Below, piece by piece: positions 53,189-62,289 of a DNA stretch of 64,000 bases (its first letter is position 1; each line of letters begins with the position of its first letter). The stretch comes from Azospirillum lipoferum (GTDB lineage: Bacteria; Pseudomonadota; Alphaproteobacteria; Azospirillales; Azospirillaceae): assembly GCF_024170005.1 (NCBI RefSeq), contig NZ_JALJXJ010000005.1, forward strand, positions 186,001-250,000. Direction: 5' to 3'. The notes below the pieces were generated by a model. That model did not search any database and was not told where the DNA came from. It worked only from the letters and a program-made list of their open reading frames with translations. Both the position numbers and the translations under genes were made by a program.

Positions 53189-56100
53189 GCGGCGTCTCCT
53201 TCCGTCTTGCCGGCCTCGCTGCCCTTCCGTTTCGCCGCCGCCGCCGAGGCGCGCTGGTCGGCGAGCCGTAGGATGGCTTCCATCCGGGCCAATTCCCATA
53301 GGCCGTACTTTGCCTTCAGATGTTCGAACAGGCCGGGCCAGTCCAGCCCGTCCAACTCGAAGCCCAGTGATTGCGGGCCACAGCCCGGCGGCAATGTGGT
53401 CGGATTGCCGAGAACCGCCGGCAGAGTCGGCGGCTGGCCGTTTGGCGGATCGCTGTGCGGGAACAGCGGGCGGCCATGGCCGTGATGGGTGCCGACCAGC
53501 CACAGGACGAGTTGCCGGTCCTTGGCCTCCTCCAGCCGGGGCGTTTCCCGTGCCAGCCGCACCGACAGCGCTTCGTGCCGCCAGTGGGGTGGCAGTCCAG
53601 CGCGCTCGCGGGCGTCGCGCGGCAGTTTCCGGCCGGATTTCGCCAGCACGCGGTCCGGATCGGCCAGAGGGTCGCTGGCCAGCCAGCGCTGGAAGCGCGG
53701 ATCGATCTTGCCGAGATCATGCAGATAGCCGGCGACCGCGAGGTCGGCGACGCGCTCTTCCGCCAGTCCGGCGGCGAGGGCGAAGCGGGTCGTCATCGCC
53801 TCCACCTCTCCGCTGTGTTCGGCCAGAGGCTGGGCGTAGCCGGGCAGCGACCCGGCGATGTCGTCCTCGGTCGACCCACCGTCCGCCTTGTCTTCTTCCG
53901 CCGTCACGTCCTTCAGGCCCAGCGGCGCGACGAAGACGATGCCGCGCGGCTGGTCCCCGTCCTCGCCATACAGGTCGCGATGCATCTCCACCCGCCGACG
54001 GCGGCCTTTGGCGTGCTCCAGCCGGTTCAGCGACTCTTTCAATTCCGCAGGCAGGCCAAGCGCGAGGACGGCATCCCGCACCCGCGCCCAATCGGTGACG
54101 CTTCCTGTTTCCGCCAGCGCTTGGCGCAGACGGGCGGCCGCGGCATCGGCTTTGGCCTCCAGCCGCTTGCGCTCGTCCTTGTCGAGAGCCCCCTCGGGAT
54201 AGGGCATCAGCAAGCCGGGGGCGACGCGCACGGCGAAGCGGCGCCCGACGAACGGCTGGGCCACCTTTGTGGCGATATCTGGAACGTGGGTGGCGGCTTC
54301 GGGGTTCCAGCCGAAGCGGTCCAGGCCGCCATAACCGGCGGGAACGACGATGGTGTCGCCGGGGCGCAGCGCCGACGGGTCGATCCAGCCGGACCGGTCG
54401 TCATCGCCCGACCAGCGGAAGACCCGCTTCACCGGGGCATCCGGCCGATGGAAGGGGGGCTCGTCCGGTGCGGTGGCGGGAAGATCGGCCAACTGACCGC
54501 TTTCCCGTGCCCCGTTCGTCAGCCAGCGGCGCACCGTCCACACCGGCAGTTCCACCGCCTCGCCGGAGCGGGGCGGCACGAGCAGCAGCAGGCGGCGCAG
54601 GTTGGCGTCGTCCGGTCGGCCCGGTTCGACATCGGCCCGCCAGATCACCGAAACCGCATCGGGCTGGCGGCGGGGGCCGTGCAGATAGAGGGCGACCTCG
54701 GGATCGCAGGCCGGCACCGGCGCGGTCTGGCTGAGCAGGTCGAGATGGGCCGGCATCAGCACCGGCGCGTCGGCATGCGGCGAATAGGGAGATGGATTCT
54801 CGGGGGGTGGAGCCTCCTTCGACAACGCATCGAAGGCCGCCGGTCCGAAATCGACCGTCCCACCCGCGGCCCGTTCGGAGAGCCAATCCCACGCCGCCTT
54901 GATCGAGCGGCCATAGACGGGGTCGTCGTGGCGCGTCGACAGCTCCGGCTTTCCGGCGACCGCCGCGCCATGGGCGACGAAGGGCCGCCCGGCCCGGTTC
55001 AGCCGGCCGAAGCGCTGGCGCAGCGCGTCGAGCGGCGCCGCCTCGCTGACCAGCCCGTCGAAATCGAGATCGGCGCCGGCCTCCAGGCATTGGGTGGCGA
55101 TGACGATGGTCGTGTGCTCCAGCACCCGCGTCTCGCCTGCCTTCCACAACCGGGACTGGGTACGCAACGGGCCTAGCTTGCCCGCCGCCTCTTTACGCTC
55201 CCACTCGCGGGTCGGCCCGATCATCAGGGTCAGGCTGGCATCGGTGCCGATCTCCGCCTTCAGCCGTTCGAACAGCTGCCGGGCGCGGGCGATGCGGTTG
55301 ACCACCACCGCCACCGCCGGACGGTCGATTCCCTGCGCGCGCAAGGCGGTGATGGCGGCAGTCACCTCGTCGGCGAGGACAGTGACGCGCTGCCTCTCGG
55401 CAGCGGCGTCCGCCTTGGCGTTGCTATCCTCCTCTTCGACGGCTTCGGCCTTGCCCTTGGGTGGAGCGATCAGCCGCACCGGCTTGGGAGCGTGTCGGCG
55501 GGCGGCGAGGATCAGGTTGTTGGCATCCTCCGCATCCGGTTCGAACAGCGTCGCTCCTTCCTCCGGGCGCGGCGTTGCCGACAGCAGGGCCACCCGCCAG
55601 GGTGCCGAGACGGCTTCCGGGCCGTCGCCCTTGTGCCCTGCGATCCGGCGGAGCGTCTGCCGGAACGGTTCGGCCAGATGGGCCTCGTCGAGCAGGATCA
55701 GGCAATCGGCGCCGATCAGCCCGGCATGGATCGGCTTGGCCGCGTCGGACACGCCATAACCGCGGAACAGCAGCCGCGAGCCGACCTGATCAACGGTGGA
55801 ACACAGGATGGTCGGCTGCGCCGGGCTGCGCGCCCAGCCATCCTCGCGCGGGATGCCGCCGCGCAGGCGCTGGACCACCAGCGGCGGTGCGTCCGTCTCG
55901 CCGGTCAGCTTGCGTAGCCGCTCGGCGACCAGGGTGGTGATGGGTCCCTTCGGCTCGACCAGGGCGTCTTTGAGTGCCTTCTCAATTTTTTCTGCCCGCT
56001 CGAACGCATCGTCCACCACCAGACGGCGGTCGACGACGAAGGCGATGCGCATCGGCGCCCGCCGCTGCGCTCCCCGGTCGGCCTCCAGTGCCAGAAGGAA

Positions 56101-56274
56101 GACAGCGATGTCGAGGGCTGCCGTCTTGCCGAAGCCGGTGGGCAGGGCGAGCTGGTCGGGCCAGTCGCCGTCCGCCGTCACCTGGGTGGCGAGGCGCTGT
56201 TGCCAGGGAAAGGGCAGGTGGCCGTGGATCTCGGTGAAGAAGGCGGTGAAGTGGTCGGCGGTGAGAGACGTCAT
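53185..56274 (-). CDS. cas3: Cas3 helicase-nuclease, type I-G (C-terminal HD domain)
   Basis: A 1029-residue protein. The SF2 helicase comes first: Walker A PTGFGKT (45-51), DEAH box LLDEAHL (196-199), motif III LLSATPR, motif VI LRQRFGRLNRAG. The HD nuclease is at the C-terminus (EHSGEV and LHDLGKIDPRFQRWL at about 855), the reverse of usual Cas3 order and typical of type I-G. It unwinds and degrades DNA bound by the Csb1/Csb2 complex. ATG 56274 overlaps the csb2 stop. All visible motifs are intact. Confidence 0.93.
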   Translation of the reverse strand: MTSLTADHFTAFFTEIHGHLPFPWQQRLATQVTADGDWPDQLALPTGFGKTAALDIAVFLLALEADRGAQRRAPMRIAFVVDRRLVVDDAFERAEKIEKALKDALVEPKGPITTLVAERLRKLTGETDAPPLVVQRLRGGIPREDGWARSPAQPTILCSTVDQVGSRLLFRGYGVSDAAKPIHAGLIGADCLILLDEAHLAEPFRQTLRRIAGHKGDGPEAVSAPWRVALLSATPRPEEGATLFEPDAEDANNLILAARRHAPKPVRLIAPPKGKAEAVEEEDSNAKADAAAERQRVTVLADEVTAAITALRAQGIDRPAVAVVVNRIARARQLFERLKAEIGTDASLTLMIGPTREWERKEAAGKLGPLRTQSRLWKAGETRVLEHTTIVIATQCLEAGADLDFDGLVSEAAPLDALRQRFGRLNRAGRPFVAHGAAVAGKPELSTRHDDPVYGRSIKAAWDWLSERAAGGTVDFGPAAFDALSKEAPPPENPSPYSPHADAPVLMPAHLDLLSQTAPVPACDPEVALYLHGPRRQPDAVSVIWRADVEPGRPDDANLRRLLLLVPPRSGEAVELPVWTVRRWLTNGARESGQLADLPATAPDEPPFHRPDAPVKRVFRWSGDDDRSGWIDPSALRPGDTIVVPAGYGGLDRFGWNPEAATHVPDIATKVAQPFVGRRFAVRVAPGLLMPYPEGALDKDERKRLEAKADAAAARLRQALAETGSVTDWARVRDAVLALGLPAELKESLNRLEHAKGRRRRVEMHRDLYGEDGDQPRGIVFVAPLGLKDVTAEEDKADGGSTEDDIAGSLPGYAQPLAEHSGEVEAMTTRFALAAGLAEERVADLAVAGYLHDLGKIDPRFQRWLASDPLADPDRVLAKSGRKLPRDARERAGLPPHWRHEALSVRLARETPRLEEAKDRQLVLWLVGTHHGHGRPLFPHSDPPNGQPPTLPAVLGNPTTLPPGCGPQSLGFELDGLDWPGLFEHLKAKYGLWELARMEAILRLADQRASAAAAKRKGSEAGKTEGDAA

Positions 56275-57779
56275 GACCGCTCCTCCCTGCTGTCCAGCGG
56301 GCGGCAAAGGCCCAAGCCGAGGAAGCGGCCGGCTCCGAGCAGCACCGGTCCCCGCACCGGCTTGGGAAAGCGGATCACCGCATGGGTCAACTGACGGCTG
56401 GCGAGTGCGTCGGGCAGCTTCCAGCGCATCCAGGCCGGGGCGTTGCTGGAGGGATAGGCCGACGGCGCCCCTTCCAGGGCGGAATGCTTGTCGGGCACCA
56501 CGTCAACCGGTTCCGGCAGCCCGGCGTTGCGGCAGGCGGCGGCGATCTGGTCGGTGATCTCCCTCTGCCGCGCCTCCCCCCGTTCCTTCAGGTGGCGGTC
56601 GAGGACGATCGGGGTCACGGTGGCGAAGGTCGTCGCCGCTGCGGTGTAGAGCGCGGGATCGAGCGAGCGGCGGTTTTCCGGCGGATCGAAGGTGGGGGCG
56701 AAGGTCAGGTCGAAGCCGTCCAGGCGCATCAGCCGGCGTTCGCTGTCGGGATCCACCGGCGCCACCATCCGCAGCGCCTTCAGGAACTCGGGGTCGTCGA
56801 ACAGGTTGCTGCCGCGTGGCGGAATGACGGCGAAGCCGAGGGCGTGGCCGTCGGCATGGGGAAAGCCGGTGAAGCTCATCGGCACGATGGCGATGTGCGG
56901 CGCACGGGACGGCCTGCCGTCGGGCTGGTGGCCGCTGACCATTTCGGGGATGGCATCGCCGTGCCGGCCGATCTCGCCGTAGCCGTGGAGCAGGGTCTTG
57001 TGGATTTTCTTGGCGACCAGGGCGGCGGCCCGCAGGTCGGGCATCTCGGTGCCGCCCGTCTTGGAAACCACATGCTCCAGCAGAAGCCAGCGGTCGGCGA
57101 AGACGCCGACGGTCTCGCCGCGCGGGGCTGCCGGCGGCTTGAAGGGATTGCCGGGGCCGGGCCGTTGTTTGGCGTCATAGGCGCGACGCAGCTCGTCGAG
57201 CCGTCCGGGATAGATCGTGAGCGCCGGCCAGCGGGCGTTTTCCGGAAGAGCGCCATCCTCACGCAGGAAGCGGCAGCGGGTCAGGCTGGTGGAATGGCCG
57301 ACATAGGCAGTGTCGGCGGCCAACGCCTCCAGCGCCGCCATCGTCCCGTCGTCCGGATCGGTGTCGGACCAGTGCAGGCTGACCTTTGAGTCGAAGGGCC
57401 GGGTGGCTGGAAAACGGCGTGGCTGGCGGGAACGCAGCGACGGCAGGACCGCCTTGTCGCCGGACCGCCCGCTTTCCGCGTCGTTGGGCGGAACGAAGCG
57501 GACGGGGGCGGAGCGGGCGATGTGGCCGGACGCGACGATGCGCGGCGTCGGCTGTTTCTCCAGCCATTCCAGCGCCGCGGTTTCCTCCGGGCGCCGGCCG
57601 CGCGCCGCCCAGGAGGCGACCAGGGCGGAAAACACGCGCGGCGGCTGGGGCGGCCAATCCGGCTGGCCGGCTTCCGGGCCGGACGCCGCGAAGGCGACGC
57701 CCAGCAGATAGTCGATCTCCAGCACCAGGGCGGTGGCCGTTGGGACGGTCGGGTTCGGGGCGGTGGGCGTCGCCGTCAT
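56271..57779 (-). CDS. csb2: Csb2 (Cas5-Cas6 fusion, GSU0054 family), type I-G
   Basis: A 502-residue protein with two RAMP-like halves: an N-terminal Cas5-like half (LVLEIDYLLGVAFAAS and PPQPPRVFSALVASWAARG) and a C-terminal Cas6-like half (HAVIRFPKPVRGPVLLGAGR, then FLGLGLCRPL, the glycine-rich RAMP loop). It should process the crRNA and cap its 5' end in the effector complex. It is coupled by ATGA to csb1 before it and cas3 after it. It appears intact. Confidence 0.9.
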   Translation of the reverse strand: MTATPTAPNPTVPTATALVLEIDYLLGVAFAASGPEAGQPDWPPQPPRVFSALVASWAARGRRPEETAALEWLEKQPTPRIVASGHIARSAPVRFVPPNDAESGRSGDKAVLPSLRSRQPRRFPATRPFDSKVSLHWSDTDPDDGTMAALEALAADTAYVGHSTSLTRCRFLREDGALPENARWPALTIYPGRLDELRRAYDAKQRPGPGNPFKPPAAPRGETVGVFADRWLLLEHVVSKTGGTEMPDLRAAALVAKKIHKTLLHGYGEIGRHGDAIPEMVSGHQPDGRPSRAPHIAIVPMSFTGFPHADGHALGFAVIPPRGSNLFDDPEFLKALRMVAPVDPDSERRLMRLDGFDLTFAPTFDPPENRRSLDPALYTAAATTFATVTPIVLDRHLKERGEARQREITDQIAAACRNAGLPEPVDVVPDKHSALEGAPSAYPSSNAPAWMRWKLPDALASRQLTHAVIRFPKPVRGPVLLGAGRFLGLGLCRPLDSREERS

Positions 57780-59014
57780 GACCCGGCCCCATCGCCCTCG
57801 CCGTCCTCCTCGCCGCCCTTGCCTTCCAGGGCGAGTTCCTGGCTGCGGCGGACGATGGCGATCAGCTTGTTCTGCGGAACCAGCCGGATCGGCTCCTCGG
57901 GCAGGGCGAAACCGGCCTCGATCGCCGCCGCCACGGCGTCGCGGTAAAGCGCGCGGGCGCCCTCGCGGTCGATGTCGATCTTGGTCGTGGTCCCGTCCGG
58001 ATGGACCAGTTCCAGCGGCGCCCGGCCGTCGCAGACCAGATCGCAGCGCGAGCGCAGCGCATAGCCCTGGGCATCCTGTTCGACGATGGCGAGCAGGCCG
58101 AGGGCCGCCAGCAGCGCCCGCCCGGCGGCATCCCGCTCCGGCGAGCCGAAGCGCAGCCGCCGCAGCGCGGCGAAGCTGATCACCACAGTCTGTTCCAGAT
58201 GGTCGCAGGTGATGCCAAGGGCAGAGATCGACGGCGCGATGTTGCCGTGGTTGATCTCGGAGGGGCGGACCTTCTTCGACTTCTTGCCGGCCCCGTCGGC
58301 GGTGATGTCCCAGCCGGCCGGCCCCTTGAACACCTCGACCTTGCGCAGCACACCCAACGGGTCGATGCGGCTGCCGGTGCGGCGCCCGGCGGTGCGCGGT
58401 TCGATCTCGCCGGTCTTCTGGTTCTTCACCCCTTCGACCGGCACGCCGATGGCGACGATTTCCGACACTAGGCAGCGGGCGAACTTGGCGCCCAGCCCGC
58501 CGCCCTCGCCGGTGGAGTGCCAGGAACCGAACAGCAGCGCGTTGGGCGAGGTTTCCAGCAGTGCGTTGGCATCCTCCGCCTTCGCCTTGGCCAGCCGCTT
58601 GCCGAGCGCGCTGTCCATGAAGGGCTCGTTGCCCAGCAGGCTGTCGCGCAGGATGGCGTCATAGACGCGGTGCGGCGCGTCGAGCGAGGTCAGTTCCGAC
58701 AGGCCCGCCAGATCGAAGCCTTTGAAATCGACCACGACATGGGGGATGCGCACCATCCCGTCGCGGTGGGCTGCGAGCAGGGATTCTTCCAGCCGGTTCG
58801 CCTGGGATTGCGGGCTGTCGACCAGCACACAGGCAATATTTTCGTCTCCGATGCGGCGCCATTCATAGACATGGGTCGGCTGGGGATTGCGGCCTTCGCC
58901 GGGATAGGTCGGCGGGAAGATTTTATCATTCCTGCCGCCGATGGGCTGAAGGGGCTGACGACGGCGCAGGGCGGCATTCTCCGCGACCATGCGCGTGAGC
59001 GTGGTGATGTCCAT
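57776..59014 (-). CDS. csb1: Csb1 (Cas7, GSU0053 family), type I-G backbone
   Basis: A 412-residue Cas7-group RAMP protein: GGRNDKIFPPTYPGEGRNPQ, VLVDSPQSQANRLEESLLAA, GSWHSTGEGGGLGAKFARCL and PSEINHGNIAPSIS are Csb1 hallmarks. It would form the helical backbone on the crRNA. It is the first gene of the cas operon; the promoter candidate at 59073 lies about 60 bp upstream. The C-terminal tail is acidic (EGKGGEEDGEGDGAG). Confidence 0.92.
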   Translation of the reverse strand: MDITTLTRMVAENAALRRRQPLQPIGGRNDKIFPPTYPGEGRNPQPTHVYEWRRIGDENIACVLVDSPQSQANRLEESLLAAHRDGMVRIPHVVVDFKGFDLAGLSELTSLDAPHRVYDAILRDSLLGNEPFMDSALGKRLAKAKAEDANALLETSPNALLFGSWHSTGEGGGLGAKFARCLVSEIVAIGVPVEGVKNQKTGEIEPRTAGRRTGSRIDPLGVLRKVEVFKGPAGWDITADGAGKKSKKVRPSEINHGNIAPSISALGITCDHLEQTVVISFAALRRLRFGSPERDAAGRALLAALGLLAIVEQDAQGYALRSRCDLVCDGRAPLELVHPDGTTTKIDIDREGARALYRDAVAAAIEAGFALPEEPIRLVPQNKLIAIVRRSQELALEGKGGEEDGEGDGAGS

Positions 59015-59072
59015 AAGCGTTCCCCCAGGCTTGGATTCGCTTCCGTTAAGCAGAAGCAGTTAGGCGGGTCGG

Positions 59073-59078
59073 ATTATA
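59073..59078 (-). promoter_or_regulatory. Possible -10 box of the cas operon
   Basis: A TATAAT on the minus strand about 60 bp before the csb1 ATG, in an AT-rich 150-bp gap. No good TTGACA lies at the matching -35 distance, so this is a weak call. The gap 59015-59168 otherwise holds nothing recognisable. Confidence 0.35.
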
Positions 59079-59168
59079 ATAAGTTGTCTTGACTAAATCG
59101 GTCGCCTCAGAATCGATGAGGTATCGCCGCATTGAAAGTCCATAAGGGCGAACTGGCAATATGAAAAG

Positions 59169-60095
59169 CTATCTCACCCTGAACACCGGCCCCCTTGGCA
59201 CGATGGGCAGGTGCCCGCCGGCCGGGATCAGCAGGGCGTGGTCGCGGCGGATGGACATCGTGTCGCAGTATCCGTCGGTGATGACCAGCAGCGGGGCGTC
59301 CCTGGGGAAATCCTCGGCATCCTCCAGCAGGTCGATGCCGGGTTGCAGCACGGTGCCGCCGCGTCCGCGCACCGTCAGGCGGCCGACGATCTCCAGCACG
59401 TCGACATAGCACTGGTCGTAGGTGGCTGCGTCGCAGAACACCACCCGGACATGGCGGACATCCTTGGCCGTGGCATAGCTGGCGATGGCGCCCAGCGCCT
59501 TGCCCAGCAGGACCCGGTCCATCGATCCTGAACTGTCGAGCAGGACGCCGAAGGTGCGGTCCTCCACCGTGCCGAAGGCCGGGCGCCGGCTGGGACGCGG
59601 GATGTCCGGTGTGCCGGCCTGCCGGCGGCTGGGCCGGGCGAAGCTGAAACGCTCGTCGAGCCAGCGGGCAAGCTCCACGTTCCACTCCAACGGGGGATGG
59701 GCGGAGAGCCAGGGGACGGATCCGGAGATGGTGCGGACATGGAGGTTCCGAATGCCGTAGAAGTATTTCTTCAGGCGGACCCGGTCCTGGCCGTCGATGT
59801 GACGTCTCAGGTTGCCGGCGGCCAGGCTCCGGTCATGGTGTGTCGCCGCCGTCCGGTGGGCGACCCGGCCGGCGAACGCCTGTACCATCCGCACCGGCTC
59901 CTCGTCGGCACGGTACCGGATGGGTGAGGCCAACCATTCGAACAGGACCGGATTCGCCTTGCCCAGCAGGGTGAGCGCCTTGGCGATGTCCCAGCCGTTG
60001 ATGTCGAGATCGTCCTCGATGGGCAGTTCGATGACGTCCCGTTCCCTGGTCAGGGTCAGATAGCGGTCGAGCGGCCGGATATACAGAAAACGCAC
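59169..60095 (-). pseudogene. In-frame chimera: RlaP-type nucleotidyltransferase remnant + VWA-like domain
   Basis: From GTG 60095 the frame encodes 308 residues. The first 115 (VRFLYIRPLDRYLTL, RDVIELPIEDDLDINGWDIA, ANPVLFEWLASPI) match the RlaP/YcgL polymerase-beta-like nucleotidyltransferases, but begin just after where the catalytic GSR...DSDxD motif should be. At about 59755 it passes without a frame break into a VWA-like domain of the DUF2201 type (FGVLLDSSGSMDRVLLGKAL, DXSXS-like metal site; RGRGGTVLQPGIDLLED; LLVITDGYCDT). Each half is missing essential parts, so this is a deletion product. It may still be translated. Confidence 0.75.
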
Positions 60096-60111
60096 CTTAA
60101 CCAGACAGACT

Positions 60112-61536
60112 CTAGGGCCGGTGAAGCGTCTTGATCTCCAGAAAATCCTCCAGACCGAACCGGCCGCCCTCGCGTCCATTGCCCGATTGCTTGTAGCCGC
60201 CGAACGGGCTGCCGTAGCGGTGCGGCGCCCCGTTGATATGCACCATGCCGGCGCGCAGCCGGCTTGCCACCCGTTCCGCACGGGCCGGATCGCCGGTCTG
60301 GATGTAGGCGGCAAGGCCGTACTCGGTGTCGTTGGCGATCTCGATAGCCTCCTCCTCGCCGTCGAATGGGATGATCGCCAGCACCGGTCCGAACACCTCC
60401 TCGCGGGCGATGCGCATGGTGTTGTCCACGTCCGCGAAGATCGTCGGCCTGACGAAATAGCCGGTCTCGAAGCCCTCCGGCTTTCCAGCACCGCCAACGA
60501 GCAGCCGGGCCCCTTCGGCGATCCCCGCCTCGATCAGTGCCTGAACCCGGCCATATTGGACGTCGCTGACCAGCGGCCCGACATGCGGACCTTCCTCGGC
60601 GGGATTGCCGACCTTGACCTCTTCCCCGACGCGTCTGGCGATCTCGACAGCCCGGTCATAGACCGACCTCTGCACCAGAAGACGCGTCGGCGCGTCACAG
60701 GACTGGCCGGAATTGTTGAAGCATTCGAGAACGCTGCCGGCGACGCGGTCTTCGAGGTCGGCATCCTCGAACAGGATGTTCGGCGACTTGCCGCCGAGTT
60801 CGAGCGTCACGCGCTTGACGGTGTCGGCGGCGTCCTTGCTGACGGCGATGCCGGCGCGGGTCGATCCGGTGAAGGACATCATGTCGACATCCCGATGCCT
60901 CGACAGCGCCGCGCCCGTGTCGGGACCGTCACCGTTGACGAGGTTGAAGACGCCGGCGGGAAAGCCGGCTTCCTCGATCATCTCCGCATACAGCATGGCG
61001 TTGAGCGGCGTCAGCTCGCTCGGCTTCAGCACGCAGGTGCAACCGGTCGCCAGCGCCGCGCCGACCTTCAGGACGATCTGGTTGATCGGCCAGTTCCAGG
61101 GCGTGATCAGCCCGCAGACACCCACCGGTTCGCGCAGGACGACATCGCCGTTCGGCAGCACCTCGCGCATCGACAGCCGTTTCAAGGCATCGATGTAGCC
61201 CTGGAGATGGCCGACGCCGACATCGGCCTGCTGCTCCCGGCTCATGCTGATCGGCGCGCCGAGTTCGAGCGTGATCGTCTGCGCCATCTCCTCGTACCGG
61301 CGCTTGTAGATCGACAGCAAAGCCTCCAGCAGCGCCAGACGCTCCTCGACGCTGGTGCGGCTGTAGGGGACGAAGGCCGTCTTCGCCGCGGCGACGGCGC
61401 GGTCGATGTCGGCGGCTGTCCCCATCGAGATCACGGCAATCGGCTGCTCGGTCGCCGGGTTCAGAACCTGCCGGTCGTTCATCGCAAGCGGGGCGACCCA
61501 TTCGCCATTGATGTAGAATTTCCGCCGGTCGATCAT
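60112..61536 (-). CDS. Aldehyde dehydrogenase
   Basis: A 474-residue NAD(P)-dependent ALDH: GLITPWNWPINQIVLKVGAAL, catalytic Glu in LELGGKSPNILF, catalytic Cys in NSGQSCDAPTRLLVQ, and FGGYKQSGNGREGG. The CDAP after the cysteine places it in the branch that includes 3-succinoylsemialdehyde-pyridine and similar dehydrogenases. Its ATG overlaps the stop of the MBL-fold hydrolase gene, and both follow polyamine-type ABC transporter genes, so it likely oxidises an aldehyde derived from the imported compound. Confidence 0.9.
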   Translation of the reverse strand: MIDRRKFYINGEWVAPLAMNDRQVLNPATEQPIAVISMGTAADIDRAVAAAKTAFVPYSRTSVEERLALLEALLSIYKRRYEEMAQTITLELGAPISMSREQQADVGVGHLQGYIDALKRLSMREVLPNGDVVLREPVGVCGLITPWNWPINQIVLKVGAALATGCTCVLKPSELTPLNAMLYAEMIEEAGFPAGVFNLVNGDGPDTGAALSRHRDVDMMSFTGSTRAGIAVSKDAADTVKRVTLELGGKSPNILFEDADLEDRVAGSVLECFNNSGQSCDAPTRLLVQRSVYDRAVEIARRVGEEVKVGNPAEEGPHVGPLVSDVQYGRVQALIEAGIAEGARLLVGGAGKPEGFETGYFVRPTIFADVDNTMRIAREEVFGPVLAIIPFDGEEEAIEIANDTEYGLAAYIQTGDPARAERVASRLRAGMVHINGAPHRYGSPFGGYKQSGNGREGGRFGLEDFLEIKTLHRP

Positions 61537-62285
61537 TGCTCTCCCTCCCGTTGAAGATGTTTCTGTTTGTCATTCAGCCAGCCGGTGATCAGTTCGCGAA
61601 AGCGCTCGCCGCCGAAGCTGGGAAAATGTCCGCCATGCACCACCCGCACGGGGAGCTTCAGCAGCCGCTCCATCGACGCCAGATAGTCCTCGGCATTCGA
61701 ATGATAGGTGTCCTCGATCAGCGGCCCGTCATAGAGGATGTCGCCCGAGAACAGGGTCGCCGTCCTTTCCTCCCAGATCGCGATGCCGCCGGGGGAATGG
61801 CCGGGCGTATGGATGATCTCGAAGCTGCGGTCGCCCAGGTCGATCCTGTCGCCGTCCTGGAGGATGCGGGTCGCCGGCGCCTTCTTCACCGCATAGCAGG
61901 TCGAGCAATAGGGTTCGGGCGGCAGCCTGTCGAAGATGCCGTCGCTGACATAGGGGGCGGCGAGCGTGTTGGCGCGCGTCGGACCGGCCATGATTTCGGC
62001 TTCGGCGGCGTGCACCGCGCGGCAGTCGAATTCGTGATGGCAGCCGATATGGTCGAAATGGGTGTGGCTGGCCACCGCGATCACGGCGCGTTCGGTGACA
62101 AGGGGCACCCAGTCCCGCAGCGAGACGACGCCCATGCCGCTGTCGACGAGCATGTCGCGGTCCCGGCCGCGCACATGCCAGATGTTGCAGCGGTAGAATT
62201 CCTGGATGAAGGGCTCGGAAATCGCCGTGATGCCGTCATCGAGACGGCGCAGCGCATACCAGTCTTCGGCGCGGGCACGCTCCAT
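61533..62285 (-). CDS. MBL-fold metallo-hydrolase
   Basis: A 250-residue metallo-beta-lactamase-fold hydrolase. Zinc ligands are visible: SHTHFDHIG (HxHxDH), the later HTPGHSPGG, GDILYDG and the final HGGHFPSF. It is coupled by ATGA to the ALDH and starts five bases after the ABC ATPase stop. It could hydrolyse a thioester, lactone or glutathione adduct in the same catabolic route. Confidence 0.88.
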   Translation of the reverse strand: MERARAEDWYALRRLDDGITAISEPFIQEFYRCNIWHVRGRDRDMLVDSGMGVVSLRDWVPLVTERAVIAVASHTHFDHIGCHHEFDCRAVHAAEAEIMAGPTRANTLAAPYVSDGIFDRLPPEPYCSTCYAVKKAPATRILQDGDRIDLGDRSFEIIHTPGHSPGGIAIWEERTATLFSGDILYDGPLIEDTYHSNAEDYLASMERLLKLPVRVVHGGHFPSFGGERFRELITGWLNDKQKHLQREGEQ

Positions 62286-62289
62286 CGGA

